A DNA stretch of 64,000 nucleotides from Xylaria sp. FL1777 (taxonomy: Eukaryota; Ascomycota; Sordariomycetes; Xylariales; Xylariaceae), in assembly GCA_022578965.1 (NCBI GenBank), contig MU400522.1, positions 62,001 through 126,000 on the forward strand. Reading direction: 5' to 3'. Positions within the stretch are counted from its first letter, which is position 1; each line of letters opens with the position of its first letter. Below the pieces are notes generated by a model. The model saw only the letters and a list, made by a program, of their open reading frames with translations. It did not search any database and had not been told where the DNA came from. The position numbers and the translations under genes were made by a program. This document shows, piece by piece, positions 39,188 to 51,568 of this stretch.

Positions 39188-39946
39188 ATGCCAGTCCGAC
39201 TAAACCGCAAAGACCTTGCAGATCTCAAACTGTACCTTACATACGCCTCGGCTCGACACTTATCTGTGATTACTTGGGGTAGCAGGAGGCAAAATTGTCA
39301 TGGAGAAGGCCGATCTAGAAGCAAGGTACCCTGGCACATTGGGATTTGGAAGCAATCTAGCGATGGACACCATCTCTCTTGCATCGTGACGGGAGGTGAA
39401 GGTTCTCCCGAGGTTTGGGATTCGCGAATTGACCACGGAACAACCCAGCCATCCATGATACACGTTCTCAATGAGCATAAGAGAATGTATGGTATTCCAA
39501 TCAACACTCCCTCACCCCAGGACTCTGACAACGACGACAGAGATAGGCCAGGGGGTAGTGGAGGGTCTAGATTCGGTGGTAAGGGGAAGGGCCGGGGAAA
39601 GCTTTAGGCTAAGAAAGTGAAGCGGGACGACTATGAGGGCTATTACTACATTGGCCCCAACGGTGAATATAACATCTGCGATGCGTCAGGAAACGATATC
39701 GGCCAAAGCGATTCTTCTGCTAGCACTTCCAGCAATGGCGCCAGCTCTAGCCATCCTTCCTACTACTCATCACGCTCTAGGCACTCCGCTGATTCTGGTC
39801 ATGTCAGGAATAGCGGCTATGCGGATTATTTCAGCTATTCAACAACGAGCGGCCGACATACCTCTTCTAGTTCTGTCCAATTCTATAGGGACAGTACTGT
39901 GAGACTCTATTACGTCGATCGGCATGGAAACGCGCAGTGGGCTTGA
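39188..39946 (+). pseudogene. Hypothetical protein split by an in-frame TAG
   Basis: Two open stretches, 39188-39607 (139 residues) and 39617-39946, lie in the same frame and are separated by a single TAG at 39605-39607. Without it they form one protein of about 252 residues. The first half has MPVRLNRKDLADLKLYLTYA and an apparent small domain with VPWHIGIWKQSSDGHHLSCI, then a Gly/Arg/Lys-rich linker ending GGKGKGRGKL. The second half is Tyr/Ser-rich, with YYYIGPNGEYNICDASGND and RLYYVDRHGNAQWA. No family is recognised. I tested short introns across the TAG and none restores the frame with a plausible length. It could be a mutated gene, two genes, or a readthrough gene. Confidence 0.5.
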
Positions 39947-41091
39947 GAAGAGAAGGACTCTGTTGTATGCTTTCCTTTCTTTCTTTACAGTCAGGTCTTT
40001 TTTTTTTTTTTTTTTTGGTTTTGGGTATTTGTTATCTTTATATTTTTTTTCCTACGTGTTAGATTTCTAGATACAGAGTAGCGCTGTTTTCTTCATATTA
40101 TCAAACAGATTTTCGCGCAGTTCATTTCTTGTTAAGCCGACAATCTTTTCTATTTGTATGACAAGGTGTGGGTTACTGATGAAATGAGATAGAGTCGTAG
40201 AGATAAAGTCCTAGAGCTTATCAATACATAATATAGAGAAGAAAATATTCAATAAATGCTAAACATTGCGTATGACAGGCTATTGCTTTCTAAAGACACC
40301 ACGGAGACTCTAGATATCAAGATTAACTTGGCCTTTATTATAGCATAATATATTTATCGTAGAAGTCTTTGCGACTTCAATGAAGTAATCAACGGTGAGT
40401 GTCCGGAAGAAGAACAAGGTAGGGCTTTTATCTCTTATATAAGGGGGCCCTCTGAAGGAAAATGATGTCTCCCGACTTAGGGTAGCTTTCACCTGTCATG
40501 ATAGAGTGATCAAGTGACAGAAACAGAGAGTGAAATAATTACATTCAAGTTGCCGTTCCGGATGAACTAGTTGCTTAATTATTAGAAGAAAAGCTTCAGA
40601 TTTAAGAGCCGATTTCAGAGCCCAAGTCAGAATTAGATCCCGGTTCTTTTTTCTTACTTCCATTCGACAGAGGGAATTTACCAAGCATCAACTGCACACA
40701 CCAACATAAGATTCACACCCGGGGTGTGGAGCTAGAATTCCACATCTAGTCTAGAACATCAACACCCCAATCGCATCTTAGGTCCGAAATGGGAATTGTG
40801 CACTTTAGATACCTATTGTGATATGATTGGATGATGTTTGTACCTCTGGGCTAGGTTCTCGGTACTTAAGGAGAAGTAAGGGAGTGAGGCAAGATCTCGT
40901 GATTTTTTTGTGATGCCCGAGGCGGGCGTTTTTCCCGCAGCGCAACGCTTATCTTTTCAACATATGCATCGCTGTTGATTCTCCCTTTGCTGACCTGGTC
41001 TCTTTGGTATTCGCCATCCTCTCAATCGCATCATTTCTACGACTTCATCTTCTCTCAGTGCCAGGTCTCTAACGCATAATCTCTTACACAA
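39947..41091. other. Intergenic region with a long T-run
   Basis: Contains about 19 consecutive T at roughly 39,998-40,016 just past the hypothetical gene; otherwise nothing is recognised until the amidase promoter. Confidence 0.45.
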
Positions 41092-42955
41092 ATGGCTGAT
41101 AGGTCCACAGATCGAAAGTCAGATTTGTTGTCAAAAATCAACCTTCTGACAGCCACTGGCTCTGACATTCAGACGCTTCTTACTAATGGAGATGTTCGGT
41201 CTACGGAACTCGTTGAGCTCTATCTAGACCACATCGAAAAGCACAATCACAATGGCTTGAAACTTAATGCCATGATAGCTACTACTCCGCGCGAAACTCT
41301 CCTTCGCTTAGCTAGTCTACTGGATGAAGAGAGGGCGAATGGGACCGTGCGAAGCAAACTGCATGGGATTCCTATTACTGTAAAGGTACAGTCTAAACTA
41401 GGCTTGCTTCTCACTTAGCTCACCGTACCAGGACAATATCATGACTGGATTAGACTTGGGAATGCCCACCACAGTCGGTTCCTACGCATTGGAAAAGGCC
41501 ATCGCAAGACAGAGTGCCCCCATTGTGCAGAGGGTACGTCTAAGTCCAAGTCAAGAGATATTTTGACTAATTGATAGCAGCTCATTAAAGCCGGCGCTAT
41601 TGTCATCGGCAAAGCAAATCTTTCGGTAGGTTCTATTTAGAAATTGTCATCTCGGTCTCGGATTAATTCTATATTAGGAGATGACTGGCTGGAAGGCCTG
41701 CGGTATTACTACAGGCTGGTCTGCTCTAGGTGGCCAGACTCAAAGCCTCTACATCATAGGGGGCTTCAAGGACGGGGAAAAACTACTCGGACACAGTGTG
41801 AGCTTCTTCATGGTCCTCTCTAATTGTGTAACGACCATAGTTAACTTGCTATGAGGCCCCCGGCGGCTCATCATCTGGTAGTGCTGCGGGTGTAGCAGCG
41901 GGTTTCGCACCGATGGCTCTTGCCACTGAGACGGATGGTTCGATTGTGCAGCCAGCTAACAGAGCAGCCCTGTATGGGCTTAAGGCAACCGTTGGTCTTT
42001 TGCCCACCGAGGGAACTGCTCCCTGGAGTTCTTTGACTGATAGTGTTGGTGGTATGGCAAAATCATCGGAAGATCTAGCAATCTTAATGCAAGGTCTCTC
42101 GGGTATTGACTATAGCGAGAACCTCACCAGATCCTGGACAGGCTTGCGAGTCGGCTTTGTCGACCCAGCATTCTGGTATTTCTCTCCGGTAATCTGTGAC
42201 CCTGACGAGGATCTTATTCGGCAACAACGACTAGAAATGGCTGCAGCAATGGCCAAGATCGAAGAGCTGGGCGGTACAGTCAAACAACCCGTCCCCTTAA
42301 CATCAATGGACGAACTAATGCTAGACGGGGATGATGCGCTTGAGCAACTGTGGAGTATGTAGACACCCTAATCTTTGACATCGCACAAAGCACTAATACA
42401 ATAAGATCATGACTTTGGGAAAGAATGGAACAAATTCCTGCAGGGATACGAATCAAAAGACGTTGAAACACTCAAAGATATTATTCGCTTCAACGCCGAA
42501 CATCGAGAGAAGGCTCTTCCACCTCGTAAGTTCACCTATGCGGGACAAACTACAGCCACTAACTAAGAACAGGATACTCAGGACAGAACCTTCTGGAAGA
42601 CGCTGTAGACGAGACAAAGAAGATCTCCGACGAGAAATACGTAGAAGGTGTCGACCTCATTAGAAAGGCAGCAAGGACTAGTGGCATCGATAAAACACTA
42701 ACTGAATACGATCTAGATGTTATCATGGGGCCCATGGACGGAAGAATACCTACCATCGCCGCGGCGGCTGGGTATCCGGTTGGCACTGTGCCTCTTGGTT
42801 ACTCAGTCTCAAACGGCCGCCCATTCGGCATGTGTATAGTTGCTGGGGCGGGGAAAGAGGGTAGAATTCTACAAGCCATGAGCGCATGGGACGCCACGAT
42901 GGGGGAACGAAAGCCACCACCGCAGATGCTGGTTAACACCACTAAGATAGAATAA
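41092..42955 (+). CDS. Amidase (amidase-signature family), second copy
   Basis: This is a paralogue of the amidase at 6,770, with the same domain order and similar intron positions. Exon 1 is 41092-41385, exon 2 starts at 41432, and about five more short introns follow (near 41.53, 41.63, 41.80, 42.36 and 42.53 kb). The catalytic residues are visible: Lys in HGIPITVK, the cis-Ser in APGGSSSGSAAG and the nucleophile Ser in ATETDGSIVQPA. The C-terminus, YPVGTVPLGYSVSNGRPFG, matches the paralogue. Between exons 3 and 4 the protein reads GKANLS then EMTGWKACGITTGWSALGGQ without the extra intron seen in the first copy. There is no N-terminal extension, so it is probably cytosolic. It appears intact; substrate unknown. 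Confidence 0.88.
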
Positions 42956-43472
42956 AAAATGGAGCTTCGGCAGGAATCAGCCTTGTGGGTAGGTGTTGTG
43001 CCGATCTATAATCGACGGAGATTTTAACACCGTTTCTAGGTTTATGTTTCCGCATCTCGCATGACCACTACTGCTTCAATTAGACCCGATATTTAGTCGT
43101 ATATAGACTCTTTCCTTGGGTGAACCAGGACTGAATTAAACTCGAAAGGGATAGATTGACTCAATTTTACTGCCTGAAGCGGCGGCTGTACATATCCAGG
43201 GTTCTCCTTAGTAGTATTGCTTCTCTTCCTTCAATACAGAAAACACGATAAAAGCAACTCCTAGAGAAATACAAACAATGCCCACACTTATTCGTATTCC
43301 AGCCTCTGCGCCTACTAATAAACCGCTTCCAAGGAAACAGAATATCGGCGGCAAGCCCAAGTTCATGGAGTTTTTCAAATCTGGCTTAGAATAAGACAAA
43401 TTAAGAGATTGAATAATTCATCGCGAACATAGGATTCTACTAACACCTAAACTTAAGTTGGTTGTTCCACTG
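42956..43472. other. Convergent intergenic region
   Basis: A 63-codon open stretch on the minus strand (43,208-43,399) would encode two hydrophobic segments, but it has no other support. No gene is called. Confidence 0.4.
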
Positions 43473-45971
43473 CTAACTCACAACATCATGTTCAATTACC
43501 AGAACTGGAATCGTAGGGTTCTCGCGCCTTGATGGACTGACTGGGGGAGCTGTGTCATAGGTCTGCTCGGCTCCCTGGTGGTGACTGGGGACTCTGGAAA
43601 GAGACAAATCATCCGCTGACCCTGTGCTATTACTAACATCTCGTAGCTGCACCGGATACTGGTCGTGGGAAGTTGGCAAACTTGGATGTGGCAGAATGTA
43701 GTCTTGTTGAGAACTCGGGAGAACGGTACTACTCATTTGCGGAGAGCTGGAACTGGAAGGTGAGTGATGTTGGTCTCCTTCGTCCAATGTGTGGGAGCTA
43801 GCCGTCATTCTTGAACCTGTTGAGCTCGTCCGGGGTTTTAGTACGGGGTGCTTAATATCTTCTATATCCAATCCAGCAAGGTTGATTCCAGGGTTAGTTG
43901 TAGGGATCGTGTCGACACAATGTGACCATGTAAGAGCTTTATCATAAGTACAATCGTGGACAAGTCGGTGAAGCTGTAGAGTTGAATTTGTAGTCCACTC
44001 CAGCTGTGCATATGTCTCGTAGTCCCACTTGTGACGGATATACTCGAGAAACGGCTCCAACGAGAATGATAACACCACAATTAATATTCCGAGGATATAA
44101 GTAAAGAGAAGGGCGAAGAGATTGAACGATGCATAGGCAGTGCTTTTAATTTTCTTTGATCTGTTAGAAAGCTTTGTTTAATATCAAATGATAGGTTTAT
44201 TACCTGATTATTACACATCTCCTGTTGTGCCGAGTTCGTTGGAGGAGTTTTGTAAGCCTCGAGGTCTGGATCCGATAGCCCATGAGCAACCTCAACGAAT
44301 ACCGCCTGTAGAGAGGCTTGAGATATAGCCCAGATATGTGTAATATCAATTTGCCATTGATTTAATGGAAGAGGAAGTTGGAGGCCACCTTCCAAGGTCT
44401 GGGAGGACACAAGTGACTCGGATCCAAGAGTGTTGATAATTCCAGAGACGGAAAGTTGTCCAGTTTGGAGGGTAGAAATAAACCAGTCCAATCGACTGGC
44501 ATCTGGGTTTGCTTTGGCCTTCGCTGTTAAGTCCCCCTTTTCATCGTAGACGCTGTCTTCATCAAGACCTGTCAGCTTATAGGCTCCAAAGACTGCATCG
44601 TTGAAACTAGCAAGTGGGCTACAAGTACTAAAATTCGCAAAACAAAGCTGAGATCTCTCTATACAGCCCAATGGAGATGCTGTTTCGTCTGGACGGTAGG
44701 TCGTCTGCGTGGAGATATTGCCTATCTTATCATATAACTCTACCTGACCAAAGGGGGATGTAGCCCTGTACCACTCATCGTCCATGGATTGGGAAAAGAC
44801 AACTCCATTCCCTGATAGAAATATAAGATGTATGTCTGCATCTGTTCGGCTTATCCTAGTGTCGGGGATAAAAGAGGCGGCTTCTGTGAAAGTGGTATAA
44901 GGTTCGCCATCCACAACTAGGGCTGGAAAAGCCCTGGGGACGGTTAGTAACAGAGAAAGATTTGAGTACTCTAATCAAAACTTACTCAATAACGTAATTG
45001 CCAGCAGTTTCATCCCCTGAAGATCCATCATATTGAGATAGAATATCTTTAAATTTATACGTATAGCTTTCATTTGTGGCGACTGCATAGCCAGAGGGTC
45101 CATAGTTATACAGAGTAAAGTTATGTCTCAAACTATCCCTGTAGGGCCCCTCGAAACTGGCTGTTTCTAAAGGAGCACATTGGAGAATTCGTCGAAATAG
45201 GATTCTTTCATTTGGCGGCGCATTTACGCCCAAATGATAGTGGCTGTTAACATAACCAGTGTCGAGTATGATGCTCTTTGACGGGCTGCGGCAGACACTA
45301 CTGTCGAATGGGCAAGGGGCTGAGACGTTAACGAATGTCGAAATGCGCCTCGTAGCGAAGTCATCACAATCAGTCAAACTCGTAGAATTAGAGTAACACT
45401 GCTGGACGTAATTTAGTGCATTTCTCTCCATTCGTCCAATATAGCTAAATATAGCCTCCGGAAACCCCAAAACGTTACCAGTTTGGCCGCAGCTAGTCCC
45501 GATCAAAAGAACTTCGGTTCCTACCGAGGATGTAATTTGGGATGAGAAAACCCCCGCAACTGTAAATATGGTAACACAGAATATGGATAGAGCAAAGGCT
45601 GGCAAGATGGTTCGAAAAATCCGAACTGAATGACGCCAAGCCCAAAACAGCTGTAGAAGCTGTAAAAGGCCCGAGTCCGCTGAACCGGTATTTCTAAGGA
45701 TTACCTGCCTCTGATGGTAGATCGCATTCTCGGGCTTGGAAGAGGACTGGAAGCGGTGAGCTGCTAGACAAGCAATGCGCCAAAAACGAGAGCCAACAAA
45801 TGCAATGAAGAAAGCAGTGAAAGCAATTAGTAGGTCTCCATCTCGTCGAGAGACTGTAAGCGTTCTACCAAGAACGGAGCCGCGCGACCAGTTGGTCCAA
45901 AGTCCGAGGTAGACCGTATACCCTTCTGGTTCTTTGGTCGTTGACCAAGCTTCTGTAGTGGGAATTTCCAT
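43473..45971 (-). CDS. Multi-pass membrane protein with large outer domain, unknown
   Basis: Three exons, 45971-44986, 44933-44204 and 44153-43473, all joins in frame, give about 798 residues. The start MEIPTTEAW was chosen because the open frame upstream has no family-like features. Membrane spans: LLIAFTAFFIAFVGSRFW, then SIFCVTIFTVAGVF, and near the end SFNLFALLFTYILGILIVVL. The long segment between spans 2 and 3 has many Cys and NxS/T sequons (for example CYSNST, NFSTCSP), so it is probably extracellular. The C-terminal 150 residues are Ser/Pro-rich and probably cytosolic. This layout is common among fungal proteins of unknown function in variable regions. No catalytic motif is seen. Confidence 0.75.
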
Positions 45972-48900
45972 GGTTGTGAACCTCAAAGGTATGTGAACCA
46001 GGGTTAGACGATGAGAAGGCGAAACGAACACCCTCAGGGGTGAATAGGATAAAGGGACCGAATGCGACAGAATGACAATATCCCAACGGCAATTCTGGTA
46101 TGAGGTTACGATACGACGTAAAGATGGTATCATAAAAAACATAGGTCAAAGAATATCAAGAATCAATAACTATATTTTATATATTCTACCATCACCCTGA
46201 ATACCCCTATATCTACTCACCATCAAGGCGCAAAAGGTTCGCCAAGGCATATTGAGAAATGTCTGCCTTTTATGTGCCACAATGGCTGTTGGAGGCTTAA
46301 AACAGGTGCATAAATCTCTGGATCTCATTATTTTTAGAAAAAATGTTTACTGCAGAGTTACATTACACTGCATTGTGCATGTCTCGCCCCCAGGTGGCGT
46401 TTAGTACCCCTGGCCCGAACGACTCAACGTGAGGCTCGATTTCCTGTTGGGGCAATGAAAAAGAAATAGCAATCCAATTCCGGTCCTGATATCATTTAGT
46501 CAATCCGAATTAAGCATTATTGGGTTTGCTCCCAGAGCAGTCATCTGTGATACCGATATCTATTTACAACCTAAGGAAGGGAATGAAGTATAAGTGACGC
46601 CCCCAACTCAGTGGTCTCGCTCACACTCGCTAAAAGGCGCTTCGGTGAAACAAAAGCATCCATATGTAAGCCACCAACTATAAGCCTGCCACCGCCTTGT
46701 TTAACTTTGCGTCTCGATTAGGAAATCAGCAAAATCATTACGTACTGAGTATGATACCGAAATAGCATGGCTCAAGCTTGATCTCAGGTTATATTGGGAC
46801 AGCTTATGCGCCATAGGCTGCTCAGGCGTTTGTCTCATAAGTTATTTCTGCTAGATCCCATGTGATAGAGGGTAGGACAGGTCTCAGAGCCAATGACTAT
46901 CTATAGCTGAATTAATGGTACAACCTCCCATCTCGCAGCCTCCGTATTTGCACCGGGGGCCAATTGACCAACCTACCTACCCTATAGCTGTTGACCCCTT
47001 TCTATTTACCATATTCACTCTAGGACATATACATCTGACAGGATTGCTGCAGTGTCAATTATGGGCTTGGTAGTCTAGCCTAGGCTCTCTTACAGAGGGC
47101 CGAGCCGCCGTCGCAGGGATATCGGATCCGATCAGGGGCGTCGGATCCGATGAGACCTACCGGTCGACAGGATGATCGTCGTGTAGCGCCGCGCTAAGGC
47201 TTGTACCGGTCGGGGGTTTTTGGTTACGAAGTGGCAAAAAAGCTTCGGATCAACAACTAAATTTCTACAGGAATTATAGGCCACCCTTGTGATTAACAGT
47301 ACCTACCCTTTCTTTCACAGCATCTAGCGTGGCGCTACTCGATTATCATCCTGTCGATCTATGCATGTCAGCATTCCCCACATTCATGTATACGGTATAT
47401 ACGTATAGTAATCCTGTGCTCATTCGGCGAGTGTTGATAAATCCTTATTAGACTCTATAATATACGATATAGATAGTCAGTTCGGCAATTAGGTGCCACT
47501 ATCTAAAGTCTTACCCCTTCAATCAGTTGTCATTTCTACGGGTGAATTTCCCTTTATCTAGAGTTAAAACCCTTCGAGTACCATATATTCCGTACAAATC
47601 TTTAGTACTCTGTATTTTATTGCTATTTTAGCCACCTCGTTAAGTAATAGTTAATCGGTACTCTTGAGCAAAGGTATACAACGCACGGATTATTGAACAT
47701 TTAGATATGTCAAGGCAAGAAAGTGGCTTATTGATATTCATATGTTCGCTGAAATTGTACTAGAAGCAAGGAATTTAGATGTAATATTGAGCACGTGCTC
47801 CAGACCACTGTACAGAGGCTGGAGTTGGCATAGCATCATCCACTTGATTGACTAAAATAGGTATGGTTCTAACAAGAGGTAAGTTCACCCTGTGTATTAA
47901 CTCTCTTAATAAATACCTAGCTATCAAACTGCTATATAAAATTACAACATAACTAGTAACAGCTAGCATAACTACTTACACAGTAAACAATGCTATAGAA
48001 TTTGCTTAGTGCATATATAGCTGTCGCATCCTCAGGTATTCCCTACCTAGGTAGTTTACCTTAGAATTGTACATATAGGTAGGTAGTGTACATCATTAGT
48101 GGGGTTAACAAAAAGTGTATCTACTAGTATCTGTCGGGTAATTGCCCCTTTGGGTTAAGGTCCGTCTTCCGATACCAATTCTTCATATCGAACAGCCGAG
48201 GCGGCGGTGTGGCGGTCCTTAATCTGACCGCTTCCTTAATGTTAGGTAGCCGTTGATGCCGCCGTTGATGCTGTAGTTATGGTGCTTAGATAATTGTTGG
48301 TCTTATTTTTTAAGAAGAAGAGCACATGCATTTGCTAATGTAGAATTTCCCCACAACACCACTATGATACGTAGGAAGACACGGAAAATACGCGGGAAAT
48401 GCCAAGCTGCGTATTACGTGTATAGAACCAGGGCCTGAGAAAATATTCGTCCATCGTCATGTAGACCGCCGCGCGCGGATGCCCGGAATCGAGCCGCTTG
48501 AACGAATACGGCGATTCCTATAGCGGCATCCGAAATCGAGGAATCTAGGATTTTTTTAGCTTCAAGATCTCAAGATTCCGCCAGTTCCCACCTGCATTAG
48601 CCTGGTTTATTATCAAAAACTTCTAACTTCCCAACGAGTCATGTCCCAGTCGCAGACATCACGGCTAGAGGCATCTCCAGTGGCCATTCAAAGTATTAAG
48701 CATCGTACGATTTGAGGCAACGGTCATAGCTCAAACAGAGGCCGAGTTACTAGGTCCGAAGCTATAAGCTATCAAGATCGCTTACCAATGCCTCTCCTCG
48801 GTTTTAACAGCTAAGAATATGCATGTCATGGTTGCAGATCCTTGGTTTCTCGAATTCATTGGTTTAAAGGGACGGGGATCTTATCATTGCTTCTCTCCGA

Positions 48901-49056
48901 CACTTAATCGAATTAGCTAGTGCTGTTATCTCAAGACGTATAAATTGACGTTGTCCGGATAAAAGTCCCAGACATTTATCCCTACCTACTTTCTACTGTT
49001 AACATCAACGTAACAAGACGAGAATAAACACGGCACACGATAAACCGACAAGCACA
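45972..49056. other. Largest gene-free spacer of the island
   Basis: About 3 kb with no supported gene. It includes two BamHI-centred palindromes at 47,121-47,150, and TACCTACC/TAGGTAGG tracts near 46,972 and 48,045-48,085. The right end is the promoter of the glycosyltransferase. Confidence 0.45.
47121..47150. promoter_or_regulatory. Two TCGGATCCGA palindromes
   Basis: ATCGGATCCGAT (47121-47132) and TCGGATCCGA (47141-47150) are perfect palindromes, each a CGG-AT-CCG inverted pair of half-sites, 20 bases apart centre to centre. CGG half-sites are the typical target of fungal Zn2Cys6 factors, but a 2-base spacing is not a common arrangement, so binding is speculative. Confidence 0.35.
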
Positions 49057-50619
49057 ATGGCATCCGAGAATGATTCAAAGAAGCCTGTCATCCTGGTCCA
49101 ATCTGCGGCTGCCACAGGCCACACTGTCCCCCTCTGCCAGATCACTCAATACCTCGTCCAGCGCGGTCATGATATTTATTACCTGGGAGGGAATGAATTC
49201 CGGCCGGCTATTGAGGCGACAGGGGCTAAGTTCATACCCTTTGTCGGACTCTGCGATACCTGGATTCGTGACTGGTTGCCTGTCTACGGATTTGGCAGCG
49301 ATATAGACATCACACCGTCGATAATGCGGTTGGTGTTCGCCACTTTGCCCAGCTCACTTGAATCGTTACGGCGCGCCCTGACTCTTATACGGGATAAAGA
49401 ACCGGGTAGGGAAGTTATTATCGTCTCCGAACTTGCCACCGCAGGTGGAATTGCCGCGTTGAAACTCGGCGCTGAATTACCGGAGGGCTATTCCAAGATT
49501 CCCAAGACCCTCGGCATTAACATCGTTCCGCCTGCTTGGACGTCGCTAGACAATTTTGATTTGTGGCTCGATATCCCGTTCAACCCAGTCCCGAATCGAA
49601 AACTGAATGTGCTCATGGCCCAGCTAGCGCGACGGGGGCTACACAAGGAGGTCAGTTATTTGAGCCCCTTATCCCCCTTTAGAATGACTTAGAGTCACAA
49701 ATCTCTTAATCTGATATATTGTGCTTTGGTTTCTTCTATAAACTCCCTATAGTCTGAAGAATCCTTACCATATGTGGATAGTACTGACTCTAATGTTCTT
49801 AAGGGATGGGAGGCTAGGAAACAAGTGCTGGAGATGTCTGGAGCTTTCAAGTCGCCAGACAGTCTCCTTGGTGAACATGGAAAGATGATCGATCATGCCC
49901 CATGGGACATAATTTTCGTCTGTCACGACAAGACTCTCCAGATGTGCATTCCCTCGCTCGAGTACCCCATCTCGGACTGGCCGGAGAACTTCGCTTTCGG
50001 TGGGACCCTGCCACCCAAGCCTTGGCGTACCCCTGACTTCGTATTCCCGGACTGGTTCGACCGGGTCCGGGAGAACAGCGCAAAGGACGTGACCTCCTCT
50101 GCCCGCCGGAAGATCGTGGCCATCGCGCAGGGTACGCTGGCAATCGACTGGGACAATGTGCTCCTCCCAACCATCCAGGGGTTAGCGGGGAGAGAAGACA
50201 TCCTCGTCGTCGCTATCCTATGCGTCAAAGGCGCCACTCTGGAAGGCCGACTCCCGGGGCCGGTGCCGACCAACACCATCGTCGTGGACTATTTCCCGTA
50301 CGATGCGGTCATCGAGCACGCCGATGTCTTCGTCTCGAACGGTAGCTACGGCGTGTTCTCGCACTGCGTCGCGCACGGTGTGCCCATGGTCCTCTCCGGC
50401 CATACCGAGGATAAAATCGCGTTGGGGATGAGGGGTGAATATGCCGGGTTTGCAGTCAACCTAGGTAAGGAGCAGCAGACGCCCGAGGCGTTTGCGAAAG
50501 GAGTTGATGCCGTCCTCACCAACCCCAAGTACAAGAAACGAGCAATGGAATTAAGGGCCGAAGCAGAGGAGTTCGATGCCTTGGCTACGGTGGAGAGGGA
50601 GTTGAAGGCTTTGTTTTAG
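49057..50619 (+). CDS. GT1-family (MGT-like) UDP-glycosyltransferase
   Basis: Two exons, 49057-49650 and 49753-50619, give 487 residues in a GT-B fold. The N-terminal acceptor domain begins PVILVQSAAATGHTVPLCQI, the usual glycine/His start of the family (the His after the Gly is a candidate catalytic base). The C-terminal nucleotide-sugar domain contains KIVAIAQGTLAIDW, DYFPYDAVIEHADVFVSNGS and HGVPMVLSGHTEDKIALG, corresponding to the donor-binding signature. No signal peptide or transmembrane anchor is present. It probably glycosylates a small lipophilic molecule in the cytosol; the acceptor is unknown. No biosynthetic partner genes are adjacent. Confidence 0.88.
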
Positions 50620-51568
50620 ACCTACCGCAATGTAGGTGGCAAGGAATACCTGCCCATTATCAAAAAGATAATAGAAGACTTGGTAGCAATCTTAGACGCA
50701 AGGGGCTTGGATTTGAGATGAGAATACAGTCCTCATAATATGTTGTATCATATAGAGAGAGCATGCCCCCCTTGTCGCATGCTCGCACGAGATATAAACG
50801 TAGACCTTAGACGCAAGCTAGATATAAAACCAGATTACAACCCATATCGTGAAACATTCTTTCATTCCTTATATTAACATATTAAACTTCATTAATGAAG
50901 CGAGGAAAAAGTGAGTGGCTGAAGTCAGCCAGCTCCGAATTGCTACCTAGTTAAGCTTAGTCATATACCAACTAAGTGTACAATTATATTCTCTTTTCTT
51001 TATCGCATTATACCTAGTCTTTACAATTGGCTTCAATTGAATTTTGCTAGGTGATTTTATTCCTCATATATTATTTACTTAAACATACTAGAAGCCTAGG
51101 ACGTATCCTATCCCCTTGTATTCTAAGTACGGAGCTATCCCTTATGCTTTCCTCACCACTTCACATGGCTACGCACGAAGAGATTGGATGAACACCTATA
51201 TTGGAGGGAGCGTGAGCCTCTATTCAAGGCTTGGAAGTGCACTACGTAAGCCGGCTACTCGACGGCCAGGTTTCGAACAGCTGGCTAAAACCAGAAAAAA
51301 GCACATATCAAAAAACAACTCATTACGACTCTCCCTTCCGTCCTTCCGCCCTATTGGCACTACTCGCCGATCTTGACCCGTTGGTGTGCCCGTGAGGCCG
51401 GCCACCTACTGGCTTCGAAGGACGGTGGATGGGTTCAAAACCCTCCCGACCACCAGAAGAGCCACCCCTTTCCCGGGAGGTAGAAAAGTGAGGTGACAGA
51501 GGAAAACCTAGACGCCCTTGCGGCGCCCATAAGTAGCCCTAGCCGGATTGGTGAATCGAACACACCTT
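50620..51568. other. Intergenic region
   Basis: No gene. A GGGTTCAAAACCC stem-loop at about 51,429-51,441 resembles a tRNA T-arm, but the rest of a cloverleaf does not form. Confidence 0.45.

Noticed and set aside
39560..39615. A mini-intron (GTAAGG donor, TTAG acceptor) removing the TAG of the split hypothetical gene
   Set aside because: It would be 29 bases, below workable length, and its removal shifts the frame.
43208..43399. 63-residue minus-strand frame with two hydrophobic segments
   Set aside because: Too short, in a 3' spacer between convergent genes, with no supporting motif or start context.
51380..51460. tRNA-like T-arm GGGTTCAAAACCC
   Set aside because: Acceptor and anticodon stems cannot be formed around it.
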